A DNA stretch of 64,000 nt, from positions 310,001-374,000 of the forward strand of contig CAOJXR010000001.1 of assembly GCA_948465565.1 (NCBI GenBank), given 5' to 3'. Positions 1-9,197 of the stretch are shown piece after piece (the stretch's first letter is position 1; every line of letters begins with the position of its first letter). This stretch comes from an uncultured Clostridium sp. (GTDB taxonomy: Bacteria > Bacillota > Clostridia > TANB77 > CAG-508). Under the pieces are notes generated by a model, which had not been told where the DNA came from, did not search any database, and saw only the letters and a list, made by a program, of their open reading frames with translations. Both the position numbers and the translations under genes were made by a program.

Positions 1-31
1 TTGGAGGATTAAAGGACCCTCCAAAAAAACC
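1..31. terminator. Hairpin at window edge, possible terminator
   Basis: An inverted repeat (TTGGAGG ... CCTCCAA, 10-base loop) sits downstream of the minus-strand tmk stop codon. A U-run that would confirm a minus-strand intrinsic terminator would lie outside the window, so this is tentative. Confidence 0.4.
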
Positions 32-43
32 AAGTTTCATTTA

Positions 44-724
44 TTATCCCTTTTTCAATTCCTTTTCAACAACTTCAAAAATTTCTTCATGAATTTCCTC
101 AACCGATTTAATATTATCTCCATCTACACAATGAATTTCACACCATCCATAATCTTTAGCAACATCACAAGCAGCATTATAACTATCAATTATATGATTA
201 GCATTTCTCTCATGAATATCCTTTTCCTTATCATGTGTAAATTTATTTTCTCTATTTTTAATAAGTTCTAAACATTTTTCTGGTGGCATATTCAAGAAAA
301 ATACTTTATCAGGTTTAGGAATTTTATAAATACCAAATTCCAAATCATAAAGCCAAGAAATAAACTTCGTTCTTTCCTCTTTATCTTTTATCTTTCCAGC
401 CTGATGCACCATATTAGCTGATGTATATCTATCTGCTAATATAATTCCACCATCATTGTAATATTTCTCAAATTTAGTTTTAAAAGTAGCATATCTATCT
501 GCCGCATAAAAAGTTGAAGCAACATACGGACTAACATCCGATGGATTTTCTCCAAACTCACCTGATAAATACATCTTAACAAGTGAAGACGAAGGCGCAT
601 CATAATTAGGAAAAGAAACCTCCATATATTCAATCCCTTCCTTATCAAGCCTCTCTTTTAGTTTTGTAAACTGTGTTTGCTTACCACTACCATCTGTACC
701 ATCAATAACAAATAACTTTCCCAT
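44..724 (-). CDS. tmk: Thymidylate kinase
   Basis: dTMP kinase phosphorylates dTMP to dTDP in the cytoplasm for dTTP synthesis. The P-loop GTDGSGKQT is at residues 9-17, the ADRYTSAN motif (DR pair of the NMP-kinase fold) is near residue 97, and a lysine/arginine-rich lid follows. At 226 aa it has normal family length. The start is supported by AAAGGAG about 6 bases before ATG. It lies 29 bases downstream of metG on the same strand, so it is probably the last gene of that operon. No in-frame CGG codon was seen. Identification is secure. Confidence 0.95.
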   Translation of the reverse strand: MGKLFVIDGTDGSGKQTQFTKLKERLDKEGIEYMEVSFPNYDAPSSSLVKMYLSGEFGENPSDVSPYVASTFYAADRYATFKTKFEKYYNDGGIILADRYTSANMVHQAGKIKDKEERTKFISWLYDLEFGIYKIPKPDKVFFLNMPPEKCLELIKNRENKFTHDKEKDIHERNANHIIDSYNAACDVAKDYGWCEIHCVDGDNIKSVEEIHEEIFEVVEKELKKG

Positions 725-753
725 ATCTTACTCCTTTATTTACCAAAATATTA

Positions 754-2355
754 TTAATCTAATTTTAGTCTCTCAAACAATGGTTCAATATTCTTATTCA
801 CTAATTCAACATCCTTACCCAAGAAAATTGGATTCCAAGTAGGCTCGTCCAAATCCAAATATTCTCTAATTTTAGCACATGTTCCAGGCATAATTGGTTC
901 AAATAAATTACTTAAATTTGCTATAATATTACTACAAGTAAACATAGTTTCATTAAAACCATTTTCATCTTCTTTTTTTTGTTTCCAAGGCTCACGAGAA
1001 TCATAATATTTATTAGCCATCTCTACTAATCCCATTATTCTAGAAGTAGCCTCTCTAAACTCTAATTTCTCAATTAAATCTCCAACTTCTGAATATATAC
1101 TCTCAATTCTCTCTTTTATTTCTGCATCAATATCTGTAGCTATAATCTTATCTAAGTTTTTAAATTTCAATGTTCTATTAACTAAATTTCCAAACTTATT
1201 TAATAATTCTCCATTATGAGTACTAGCAAAATCATCTGGAGTGAAATTTGTATCTTTTTTCTCTGGACCATTACTTACTAAATGATATCTAAGTGAATCA
1301 ACAGGATAAATTTCAAGAGCCTCTAAAGCCGTCATACCAATCTTTTTACTCTTTGAAAATTTTTGGTCATTATAATTCAAATACTCAGTAGAAACAATCG
1401 TATCAACTAAATGATAATTATCTTCTTGTCCCAATAATAAAGCATTTAAAATAATACTATGGAAAACAATATTATCCTTTCCATGGCACATATAAATTTG
1501 GGTATCATATCCTTCTTTCCAGAATTCTTCCCAATTCCAGCCACGGTCTTCACATACCTTCATAGTATCTGTAACATATCCTAAAACCGCATCAATCCAT
1601 ACATACATTCTCTTATCGTTGTATCCGTCAACAGGAATTTCTACACCCCATATAAGGTCTCTAGAAACAGCCCTTTCAACCAAACCTTGCTTCAAATATT
1701 TGTCTGTCTCATTACGAGCATTAATTCTCCAACCGCTATTAACTTCCTTTGTATGCTCTTCTATTTGCTTTTGGAAAGCAGGCAATTTAAGATAAAGAAT
1801 CTTATTATCTTTTTCAACCGTCTTACTTCCACAAACAATACAATTACCGCCAATCAATTCCTCAGCAGTTGGAACATGCAAACACTTATCACATTGGTCC
1901 CCCTTAGTTTCCTCACCACATTCAGGGCAAGTCAAAACAACTTCCCTATCAGCTAAAAACTTATTACACTTTTCGCAAAAACATTGAGGTTCAATTTTTT
2001 CATAAATATAACCATTATCATATAACTTTCTAAATAAAGTCTTTACATGTTCTTTATGATAATCTGTTTTTGTAGCAGAAAACAAATCATAAGAAAAATT
2101 AAGCTTCCCAAACAATTCTCTAAACTCATTATCATAATGACTTGCAATTTCATCAGGACTAATTCCTTCTTTTCTTGCTCTCTCAGTTATAGGCGTTCCA
2201 TGGCAATCTGAACCAGAAACAAACATAACTCTATCACCATTCAATCTATGATAACGAGCCAATATTTCTCCTGAAATAAGTCCTGCAATATGTCCCAAAT
2301 GTAATGAACTATTTGCATATGGCCACGCATTTCCAATTACAACATTTTTATTCAT
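754..2355 (-). CDS. metG: Methionyl-tRNA synthetase (short form)
   Basis: MetRS charges tRNA-Met. The class I signature is visible as PYANSSLHLGHIAG near the N-terminus, and the KMSKS loop as KFSKSKKIG. A zinc knuckle with paired CxxC motifs lies between them (CEKC and CPEC, then CDKC). At 533 aa it lacks the C-terminal EMAPII-like tRNA-binding domain found in longer forms. An upstream in-frame start at 2391 exists, but the ATG at 2355 has GGAG at good spacing and gives the usual N-terminus. It overlaps the stop region of the upstream gene by 8 bases, suggesting translational coupling. Confidence 0.95.
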   Translation of the reverse strand: MNKNVVIGNAWPYANSSLHLGHIAGLISGEILARYHRLNGDRVMFVSGSDCHGTPITERARKEGISPDEIASHYDNEFRELFGKLNFSYDLFSATKTDYHKEHVKTLFRKLYDNGYIYEKIEPQCFCEKCNKFLADREVVLTCPECGEETKGDQCDKCLHVPTAEELIGGNCIVCGSKTVEKDNKILYLKLPAFQKQIEEHTKEVNSGWRINARNETDKYLKQGLVERAVSRDLIWGVEIPVDGYNDKRMYVWIDAVLGYVTDTMKVCEDRGWNWEEFWKEGYDTQIYMCHGKDNIVFHSIILNALLLGQEDNYHLVDTIVSTEYLNYNDQKFSKSKKIGMTALEALEIYPVDSLRYHLVSNGPEKKDTNFTPDDFASTHNGELLNKFGNLVNRTLKFKNLDKIIATDIDAEIKERIESIYSEVGDLIEKLEFREATSRIMGLVEMANKYYDSREPWKQKKEDENGFNETMFTCSNIIANLSNLFEPIMPGTCAKIREYLDLDEPTWNPIFLGKDVELVNKNIEPLFERLKLD

Positions 2356-3478
2356 GTCTAAAACGTCTCCTTCCATAATCTTCTTCATCAATCTCTTGTT
2401 CAGCTTGTAGCGATTTCTTTAAATCATCTTTTCTCTTTTCAATATCCTCAAAAGTTATAGTATCCTCTTGTTCATAGGTAACTTGTCTTTTTTGTTGAGT
2501 ACCAGCACTATTTTCTAAGTAAATGCTTTCAGGATAAATAGATGACTGTCGGGCACCAGCAAACCTAACTTCTCCATTATCTTTGCTCTCAATAACATTC
2601 ATATCAGTTTCACCAGAACATCCAACATAAAGCAAATTATTTAAATCATCATCCATGCTCTCTCCAGCTCTTCTTATCTGATAAATATCATACTTACTTT
2701 GATCAGGATTTGTCTTACCAGCCTTAACATCACCAGGTTTTATAGAAGTAAAGCCACTATTTGTATCCTTAAGCAAACTTGCAACCTGCTTAGAAACTGG
2801 TGTTGCTTCATATCCAATCATCTTTTCAAGTTCACCATTCTCACCTTCACTTAAAACAACAAACTTATTATTACGCAAACGCGCTATCAAAGGCTTGTCC
2901 GTATCTTCCATATCATAATTAAATAACTTTGAACCACCATCTCTATCTTCTATACGAATAACACTCAAAATTTCTTCTGAATCAACACCAATCGTCTGAG
3001 CAACTCTTTGTCTCTGGACTTCCTCATGGTCCTTTTCTTCTCTCTTTTTCTCCAAAGGAACAACTTGTAAAGAACCTATACCATTAGCTTTTTCATCTTG
3101 AACATCTTTTACAAAATTTATATCATCCTCATTAATCAATCCAAATTGAACAAAAGGTCTTAAATTTTTCTCAAACCAATCTTTATCAAAATGCATTTGA
3201 CCTTTTTCATCAATTTCAGCAATTTTAGTCAAAATCTCTTGTCCTTTTTTACCTGTTCTATTTAAAATCTCTGTAACACCCTTAGAATTCTCAAGCATCA
3301 AAATTTTTGGAACACGAACAGCACCATCAAGAAACACAAATTCATCTCTACGCTTAATAGAAACAAACTCTTCGTGTTCTTGACCAGTGCGAGACATATA
3401 TTCTTGAATTAATGCAAGTTCTTCTAATTCATCTTCAATTTTACTTTTAATATCTAATGATATAGTACCTTTACCCAT
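2348..3478 (-). CDS. Conserved-looking hypothetical acidic protein
   Basis: I do not recognise this 376-residue protein. It is soluble and very rich in Glu, Asp and Lys, with no signal peptide or membrane segment. It has a charged N-terminal helix (residues 5-30), a middle region dense in EKKREEKDHEE-type charge and a basic C-terminal tail (YGRRRFRHE). Its stop overlaps the metG start by 8 bases and it lies 40 bases after glmM, so it is cotranscribed with both. It has no in-frame CGG and normal local codon use. Function unknown. Confidence 0.7.
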   Translation of the reverse strand: MGKGTISLDIKSKIEDELEELALIQEYMSRTGQEHEEFVSIKRRDEFVFLDGAVRVPKILMLENSKGVTEILNRTGKKGQEILTKIAEIDEKGQMHFDKDWFEKNLRPFVQFGLINEDDINFVKDVQDEKANGIGSLQVVPLEKKREEKDHEEVQRQRVAQTIGVDSEEILSVIRIEDRDGGSKLFNYDMEDTDKPLIARLRNNKFVVLSEGENGELEKMIGYEATPVSKQVASLLKDTNSGFTSIKPGDVKAGKTNPDQSKYDIYQIRRAGESMDDDLNNLLYVGCSGETDMNVIESKDNGEVRFAGARQSSIYPESIYLENSAGTQQKRQVTYEQEDTITFEDIEKRKDDLKKSLQAEQEIDEEDYGRRRFRHE

Positions 3479-3518
3479 TCAAACTTATTCCTTTCGAAAG
3501 AATTATCCTAGCAAACAT

Positions 3519-4886
3519 CTATCCCAATTTTTTCTCTATCAAATCAGCAATCTCTCTAGCCTTTTTGGTAATAACTTCTTGGTTTTCTCCTTCAATCATT
3601 ACTCTAACTAATGGCTCAGTACCTGAAGTTCTAATTAGAACTCTACCATTTCCAGAAAACTCTTTTGTCACCTTATCAATTGCAGCAACAATTTCCTCAT
3701 CCTTATCAAAATCATATTTTCTCTCATTCTTAACTCTTGCATTTATTAATACTTGAGGATAAATATTAACAACTCTTCTAGCTTCAGAAGGTAATTGTTT
3801 AGTTTCAAGTAATATTTGAACTAACATCAAAGATGTCAAAATACCATCACCAGTTGGATTATAATCAAGGTAAATAATATGACCTGATTGCTCTCCACCT
3901 AAGTTATATCCATTCTTAAGCATTTCTTCTAATACATATCTATCTCCAACTTTAGTTTGCTTAAAGTCAATTCCCTCTTTCTCAGCAAACTTATTTATAC
4001 CTAAGTTACTCATAACTGTAGCAACTAAAGTATCATTAGCAAGTTTACCTTTAGCCTTCAAATATTTAGAAGCAATCGCAAGCATTACATCTCCATCAAT
4101 TTCTTCTCCATTTTCATCAACAGCTAAACATCTATCACCATCACCATCATAAGCAATACCTAAATTATATTTACCTTCTATAACTTTTTCTTTTAACATC
4201 TCTAAATGAGTAGAACCACATTTATCATTTATATTAATACCATTTGGCGTATTATTTATAATATCATGTTTAATACCAAGTCTCTTATAAATCTTATCAG
4301 CAACACTATATGTAGCACCATTTGCAGTATCAATTAAAACTCTAAAATCTTCACTATTATTCTTTGTAATACTCTCATGGAATATACCAACAATAAAGTC
4401 AATATAATCCTCAATCATATTCTCACCATTCTCTGAAACACCAATTTTTTCAGAAACAGCAGTAAGCCCTGATAATTTTTCATCAGAATCCATTATTTCT
4501 TCAATTTCTTCTTCTAAACTATCTGGTATTTTCATACCTTTATTACTAAAGTATTTAACACCATTATATTCAAAAGTATTATGTGATGCAGAAATAACAA
4601 CACTCGCATCAACTCCATATTTTTTTGTTAAATATGCAACAGCTGGTGTTGGTATAACTCCTAAAGTCTTAACATTAGCTCCATAGCTCAAAAATCCTGC
4701 AACCATAGCACTCTCTATTAAAGTACCAGATATACGTGTATCTCTACCTATAAAAACTGTAGGTGCATGGTCTGTATGTTTTGATAAAACAGAAGCTCCT
4801 GCTTTAGCTACTTTAAACACTAAGCTTGGAGACAAATCTGTATTTGCAATCCTTCTAATTCCATCAGTTCCAAAATATTTTCTCAT
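3519..4886 (-). CDS. glmM: Phosphoglucosamine mutase
   Basis: GlmM interconverts glucosamine-6-phosphate and glucosamine-1-phosphate on the route to UDP-GlcNAc and peptidoglycan. The 455-aa length is typical. It begins MRKYFGTDGIRR, carries the active serine in VISASHNTFEYNG (near residue 100), the metal loop DGDGDR, the sugar-binding GGEQSGHII and the phosphate-binding RTSGTEP near the C-terminus. All four alpha-D-phosphohexomutase domains are present. It is the promoter-proximal member of a glmM - hypothetical - metG - tmk run. Confidence 0.96.
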   Translation of the reverse strand: MRKYFGTDGIRRIANTDLSPSLVFKVAKAGASVLSKHTDHAPTVFIGRDTRISGTLIESAMVAGFLSYGANVKTLGVIPTPAVAYLTKKYGVDASVVISASHNTFEYNGVKYFSNKGMKIPDSLEEEIEEIMDSDEKLSGLTAVSEKIGVSENGENMIEDYIDFIVGIFHESITKNNSEDFRVLIDTANGATYSVADKIYKRLGIKHDIINNTPNGININDKCGSTHLEMLKEKVIEGKYNLGIAYDGDGDRCLAVDENGEEIDGDVMLAIASKYLKAKGKLANDTLVATVMSNLGINKFAEKEGIDFKQTKVGDRYVLEEMLKNGYNLGGEQSGHIIYLDYNPTGDGILTSLMLVQILLETKQLPSEARRVVNIYPQVLINARVKNERKYDFDKDEEIVAAIDKVTKEFSGNGRVLIRTSGTEPLVRVMIEGENQEVITKKAREIADLIEKKLG

Positions 4887-4983
4887 AATTCAAACCGTCC
4901 TTTCCATTACGACTTTTAATTAACGCACTTATTATATCTTTTTACAATCAATTTTTCAAGTAAAACAAAACAAACACACAAAA

Positions 4984-5688
4984 TTACATCTCATGTTCTT
5001 TACGTTCATAATCAGCATAAGAATCAAGATTAAACATATCGATAAACTCACTATCAATATCATTATAATAACTTACAACAAGTTCAACTTTAACATCATT
5101 TTCTTGACTTTCCATCTTCACAACACACTTATCTGAAAGTCTAATATAAAAATAAATCGTTTCATTTGTACCAGACTCCTCGCTAGACACAGCAACCTTT
5201 ACACACTTATCATCATTAACTTTTGTCATTTCGCAAAACTCATATTTTGCATCTTCCCTATTCATAAATTCAATTGCAGTTTCATTTATTTGGTTAATAA
5301 AAACATTTGCTTCATCTTCACTTATCGCATTTGCTGGTATTTCTTCAATAACCTTTTCACCATGATATATCATATATTGTTTTGATGTCTCAAGATCCCA
5401 CAAAACATCATAAACTGCCTGAGAATTTCTATCTTCATGCATATATATTTTCTTATCAGACATAGCAACTTCAGAAATAGCAGCACTTTTGCCATTCTGA
5501 AACCATTCATTTCTTACATGAATGTATTTATTCTCATCATTACCTTCCTTAATCATATTTTTAATATAATCAAATGAATACTTAGAATCTTCATTTTTCT
5601 TTAATCTCAAATATCTTCCTATACAAATAGCTACAACAACACAAACTACAATCAAAACACATGCTATTATTTTTACTTTTTTATTCAT
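4984..5688 (-). CDS. Membrane-anchored extracytoplasmic hypothetical protein
   Basis: The 234-residue product starts with a short basic segment and one hydrophobic helix (roughly residues 5-24: VKIIACVLIVVCVVVAICIG), then a long hydrophilic domain presumably outside the membrane. No catalytic motif or lipobox is visible. The start at 5688 is preferred over an upstream ATG at 5715 because GAGGG lies at proper distance. It is a single gene followed by a roughly 100-base gap to glmM. I cannot assign a function. Confidence 0.65.
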   Translation of the reverse strand: MNKKVKIIACVLIVVCVVVAICIGRYLRLKKNEDSKYSFDYIKNMIKEGNDENKYIHVRNEWFQNGKSAAISEVAMSDKKIYMHEDRNSQAVYDVLWDLETSKQYMIYHGEKVIEEIPANAISEDEANVFINQINETAIEFMNREDAKYEFCEMTKVNDDKCVKVAVSSEESGTNETIYFYIRLSDKCVVKMESQENDVKVELVVSYYNDIDSEFIDMFNLDSYADYERKEHEM

Positions 5689-5765
5689 CTCAATATCCCT
5701 CTTTCTATATATCATAATATCAAAAAGGAGATGTATTGTTCATTCATCCCCTAATTTTAAAACTA

Positions 5766-6560
5766 TTATCCTTCTACATTTTCCAAATCTTTAAGTCTTT
5801 TCTCATTTTGAACTGTACAAGTGATCACAATCAACAACCAAACAAAAATCATAACAGAAGCCAAATATTGTGCAAAAGGTATTCTAGCAATAACAACAAC
5901 TGAAAGTACAAAAGCCTCAATTACAAACATCCTAAACACTAATTTAATTGGTTCCAAAAGCCATGCTTTTTTATATAATTTATGGAAACGAATTCCAAAA
6001 TAAACTATTACTAAACCTAAAGCTATCAAACTAGGTACAATCATATATTTTAAAGTATCATAAATATTGGTTTCATTTACATCTGATAATCTAACCAATA
6101 CAACTGAATCTTGTAATTCTTCCTTAGTATATTCTAAATTATATTTTTCTTTTATTTGAGAAATTAACTCAGTAATCTCTTCATCTGTCTTACTAGCAAC
6201 ATCTGTCACATTCAATTCTGTCAAAATTTGATTTCTCTTTAAGTCCTTCACATCATAGTCTTTCCCATATTTTTCATTTAATTTGCTAAACAAATTGAAA
6301 ATCTCTTCTTCTTTAATATCTTTTGCATCAATTGCAACGCTTGTCTCAAACAAAGTAGTCTTTCTAACAATAGACTTCTCTTTTATTGTCTCTTTTGCAA
6401 TCTTCTCAACATCTTCTAGGTTATATTCGCCACCAATTACAACTTCAATACGTTTGTGCTTTGAATATAAGATTCCAGAATTAAAACCCTTCATCGCCAT
6501 CATAACACATCCTAAAAGAATTACAATTATCATTACTACATATAAAACTTTATTTTTCAT
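5766..6560 (-). CDS. Divergent SecF-like membrane protein
   Basis: 264 residues. The N-terminal membrane helix is followed by an extracytoplasmic part with repeated short alpha/beta units (IEVVIGGEYNLEDVEKIAKE...), then a cluster of about four hydrophobic helices from residue 175 onward. This resembles the P1-plus-transmembrane layout of SecF but is shorter and weakly conserved. The ATG at 6560 has GGAG nine bases upstream and overlaps the secD-like stop by 11 bases, so the two are translated together. The SecF assignment rests mainly on being paired with a SecD-like gene, and is an inference. Confidence 0.6.
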   Translation of the reverse strand: MKNKVLYVVMIIVILLGCVMMAMKGFNSGILYSKHKRIEVVIGGEYNLEDVEKIAKETIKEKSIVRKTTLFETSVAIDAKDIKEEEIFNLFSKLNEKYGKDYDVKDLKRNQILTELNVTDVASKTDEEITELISQIKEKYNLEYTKEELQDSVVLVRLSDVNETNIYDTLKYMIVPSLIALGLVIVYFGIRFHKLYKKAWLLEPIKLVFRMFVIEAFVLSVVVIARIPFAQYLASVMIFVWLLIVITCTVQNEKRLKDLENVEG

Positions 6561-7920
6561 TCTTTTCAACTCCATTCTTTCTAATATTCTTGTTTTTCAA
6601 TAATAAAAGTGAAGTCATAAATGTGTATGCAAAACCAAATATTCCCCAAATTGCAGTCATACCAACTGATTTGATATTTATTTCCTTTGCAAAATTAAAC
6701 ACTAAAATAGTAATTATAAATGGAATCATATTTAATAAAAATCTTGTAAACTCATTAAACTTATTATTTTTATCAAGTTTACACAATAACACATCATTAG
6801 CAAGTGCCATAAATAAAATCATTATAAGACCAGCTAATGTTATATCAACACTTGCAACCCTAACAAAAAGTAATATTATAGCAACATATCCAGCTTGAAT
6901 AATAGCCATCGTCAAGCCATTTCCTTTAAATTTAATTACCATCCAAATTGCAACAACAATTAAAATAGCAGCAATTGCAATAACAATATTACGCACATAA
7001 TTTTCACCCAAATTAGACTTAAAATATGTTCCAGATGAAACTGTATAAACTATTGGCAATTCCTCTGCATTAATTGTAGCTTTAGCAATTAAACAATTAT
7101 TATAAGCATCATTAAATGTTTCCATATCGTCTTCACTAGCACTTACAGATTGATATAATGGAACAGCTATATACGTATATTCTTCATTTGGTGAAAAATA
7201 TGTTGTATATCTATCAGCACCATTTAATCTGATAGTAATAGATTTCTTTGTAGAATTTCCTTCTGCATCTGTTGTTTCAATATAAGTCTTAGAAATTTCC
7301 TTTAATTTTTTCTGTCCTTCTGAATTAAATTGTAATCTAACTCCTAAATCATAAGTTTGTGTAGTTCCAGAACTACTTACATTAGAATAATAAGCTGTAG
7401 CGCTTTTTACCATACTTCTTGGAATTAAAACTTCTTTTGTTTCACTATCAACAATTTCTAAACTACCTTTATTAGTACCTAAAGAAACTGTATAATCTGT
7501 CATTTTAGTATATGGAACTGTTACAGCAACTGCACCAGTCTCCTCATTAACAGAAACTGTTGAATCAATTATTCCAAAATCTTTTAATCTATCCTCAACA
7601 ATTTTTTTAGCCTTTTTGTAACTTTCCTTTGTCAAAGTAGCAGGATCATTCACAGGGATTTGCTCATGATTATGCTCCTCTCCTTCTTCTGTCTCCTCTT
7701 CATCATCTGAATGCTCAGCTTCTTTTGTAGAAGTATCTACAACAAAACTAAATGTTCTAGATTCTCCTAATTCCTTACTTAAATTATACTTAGGTAATAG
7801 ATTTTCCCAAGAATTCAAATTTCTTTTGTAAATTCCGAAAAAAGAAATCAAACTAATTATAATAATTAGTAAAATAACTGTTACCCTTAAAAGTACCTTT
7901 GTTAAACCATCCTTTTTCAA
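6550..7920 (-). CDS. secD: SecD-like protein translocase accessory subunit
   Basis: SecD, with SecF, uses the proton gradient to help SecYEG export proteins. This 456-aa protein has one N-terminal helix (residues 9-28), a large external domain with the SecD-type pattern of a kinked alpha/beta fold and 'GSLEIVDSETKEVL'-like strands, then a C-terminal block of five hydrophobic helices (about 305-445). An acidic, His-containing stretch near residue 70 is unusual. It is shorter and more divergent than classical SecD. It lies 13 bases after an HD-hydrolase gene and overlaps the SecF-like gene. Confidence 0.72.
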   Translation of the reverse strand: MKKDGLTKVLLRVTVILLIIIISLISFFGIYKRNLNSWENLLPKYNLSKELGESRTFSFVVDTSTKEAEHSDDEEETEEGEEHNHEQIPVNDPATLTKESYKKAKKIVEDRLKDFGIIDSTVSVNEETGAVAVTVPYTKMTDYTVSLGTNKGSLEIVDSETKEVLIPRSMVKSATAYYSNVSSSGTTQTYDLGVRLQFNSEGQKKLKEISKTYIETTDAEGNSTKKSITIRLNGADRYTTYFSPNEEYTYIAVPLYQSVSASEDDMETFNDAYNNCLIAKATINAEELPIVYTVSSGTYFKSNLGENYVRNIVIAIAAILIVVAIWMVIKFKGNGLTMAIIQAGYVAIILLFVRVASVDITLAGLIMILFMALANDVLLCKLDKNNKFNEFTRFLLNMIPFIITILVFNFAKEINIKSVGMTAIWGIFGFAYTFMTSLLLLKNKNIRKNGVEKNEK

Positions 7921-7933
7921 CTTTTGTTACCTC

Positions 7934-8596
7934 CTATAATAAATTTGTATCATTTATAACTACTTCAAACCATACTCCAAGATATTTCGCAGCATATTTA
8001 CTCATCATTGTTCTATCCATAAATATCTCAAAATAATCTAAAACTGGACACATTTTTGTATCTATTGTTAAATCTAAAATAATTTTCTTTTCTTCTTTGT
8101 TAATTCTAAGGCTAGCCTCTGTTACAGCATAATTAACTCTATCATGTTTATCAAATAAAGTCATATTATTTTTTGAAACTCTACTTCTATGAGCATCAGA
8201 CTTATCTGCTAAAATTATAGCAGCAGAAATATCACTAACAGCTGTTCCTGTACTCTCATCATGATTTCCAATAGCCATCATTATCTCTGTTCTATCTTTA
8301 ACATCCATTCCCATTTCTTTAAGAATATTATAAGCTAAAATAGCACCTGTATGAGCATGATCATTTCTATTAACTGCATTTCCTAAATCATGCATATATC
8401 CAGCAATTTCAGCCAGTCTAACTCTATCTTCACTATATCCTAAAGTTCGTAATATTTCACCAGCTCTTTTAGAAACAATACTTAAATGTCTATGTGCATG
8501 TTCAGTATATCCCAAAGCATCTAGTTGCTTTTGTGCAGTAAGAATTAACTGTTCAACCTCCTCATTGTTTTTTACATCTTCTAACGTTACACTCAC
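7934..8596 (-). CDS. HD-domain metal-dependent phosphohydrolase
   Basis: A 220-aa cytoplasmic HD-superfamily protein. The metal ligands are visible: the first His in HRHLSIVSKR (about residue 36), the HD pair in GYMHDLGNAV, a later NHDES and the final Asp in LADKSDAHRSR. Members hydrolyse phosphoester or nucleotide substrates; the substrate here cannot be deduced. It sits directly upstream of the secD-like gene in the same orientation, a common clostridial arrangement, so it is likely cotranscribed. Confidence 0.8.
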   Translation of the reverse strand: MSVTLEDVKNNEEVEQLILTAQKQLDALGYTEHAHRHLSIVSKRAGEILRTLGYSEDRVRLAEIAGYMHDLGNAVNRNDHAHTGAILAYNILKEMGMDVKDRTEIMMAIGNHDESTGTAVSDISAAIILADKSDAHRSRVSKNNMTLFDKHDRVNYAVTEASLRINKEEKKIILDLTIDTKMCPVLDYFEIFMDRTMMSKYAAKYLGVWFEVVINDTNLL

Positions 8597-8688
8597 GTTT
8601 TTATCCTCCTTAACGTCAACTTCACTGTTTGATTTTATATTAAAAAAACAAAAATATCAACACTTTTTTTGAGCTTTTTAAATATCCT

Positions 8689-9066
8689 CTATTTCTTTAA
8701 GTTTATCCCTACAATTCCTCCAATTGAACCACATAAAAATGACACTACAAACATAATAGCTGAATACACATTAATATCAAAATTCTTAAGTAATAAACTT
8801 GAAACAAGATAAATAAGCACAAAATATGTAGCTCCTATAATTCCGCCCCTCATCATTCCTTTATCTTGAACCTTAATAGTAACAATTGAAGTAGCAATTA
8901 AAATACTAACTCCTGTAATAACAATTATTCCAGGATTAATTACCCTCTCTGGCATAGAAGTACATGATAATATTATACCTAATATGTAAAATAATATAAT
9001 TGTAATAGCAAAACTAATTACAATTCCCTTCGCAAAAACTCTCAAACTAGAAACTCTCTTCTCCAT
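8689..9066 (-). CDS. TIGR04086-like small membrane protein
   Basis: 125 residues with four evenly spaced hydrophobic helices and short loops, matching the four-helix clostridial family TIGR04086 by pattern (function unknown; usually found near tgt/yajC). The start at 9066 is chosen over the upstream 9123 because AAAGGA lies about nine bases before it. Here it is separated from tgt by the WG-repeat gene, and no yajC is present. Confidence 0.7.
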   Translation of the reverse strand: MEKRVSSLRVFAKGIVISFAITIILFYILGIILSCTSMPERVINPGIIVITGVSILIATSIVTIKVQDKGMMRGGIIGATYFVLIYLVSSLLLKNFDINVYSAIMFVVSFLCGSIGGIVGINLKK

Positions 9067-9197
9067 ATATCCATTTCCTTTCAAATATAAATCTTTACAC
9101 AATATATATGAAAAGAAGAACAAAATTATTCTAAAAATACATATAAATACAAGAAAAATAGAAACATATAAAATGTTCCTATTTTTCTTATATTATA

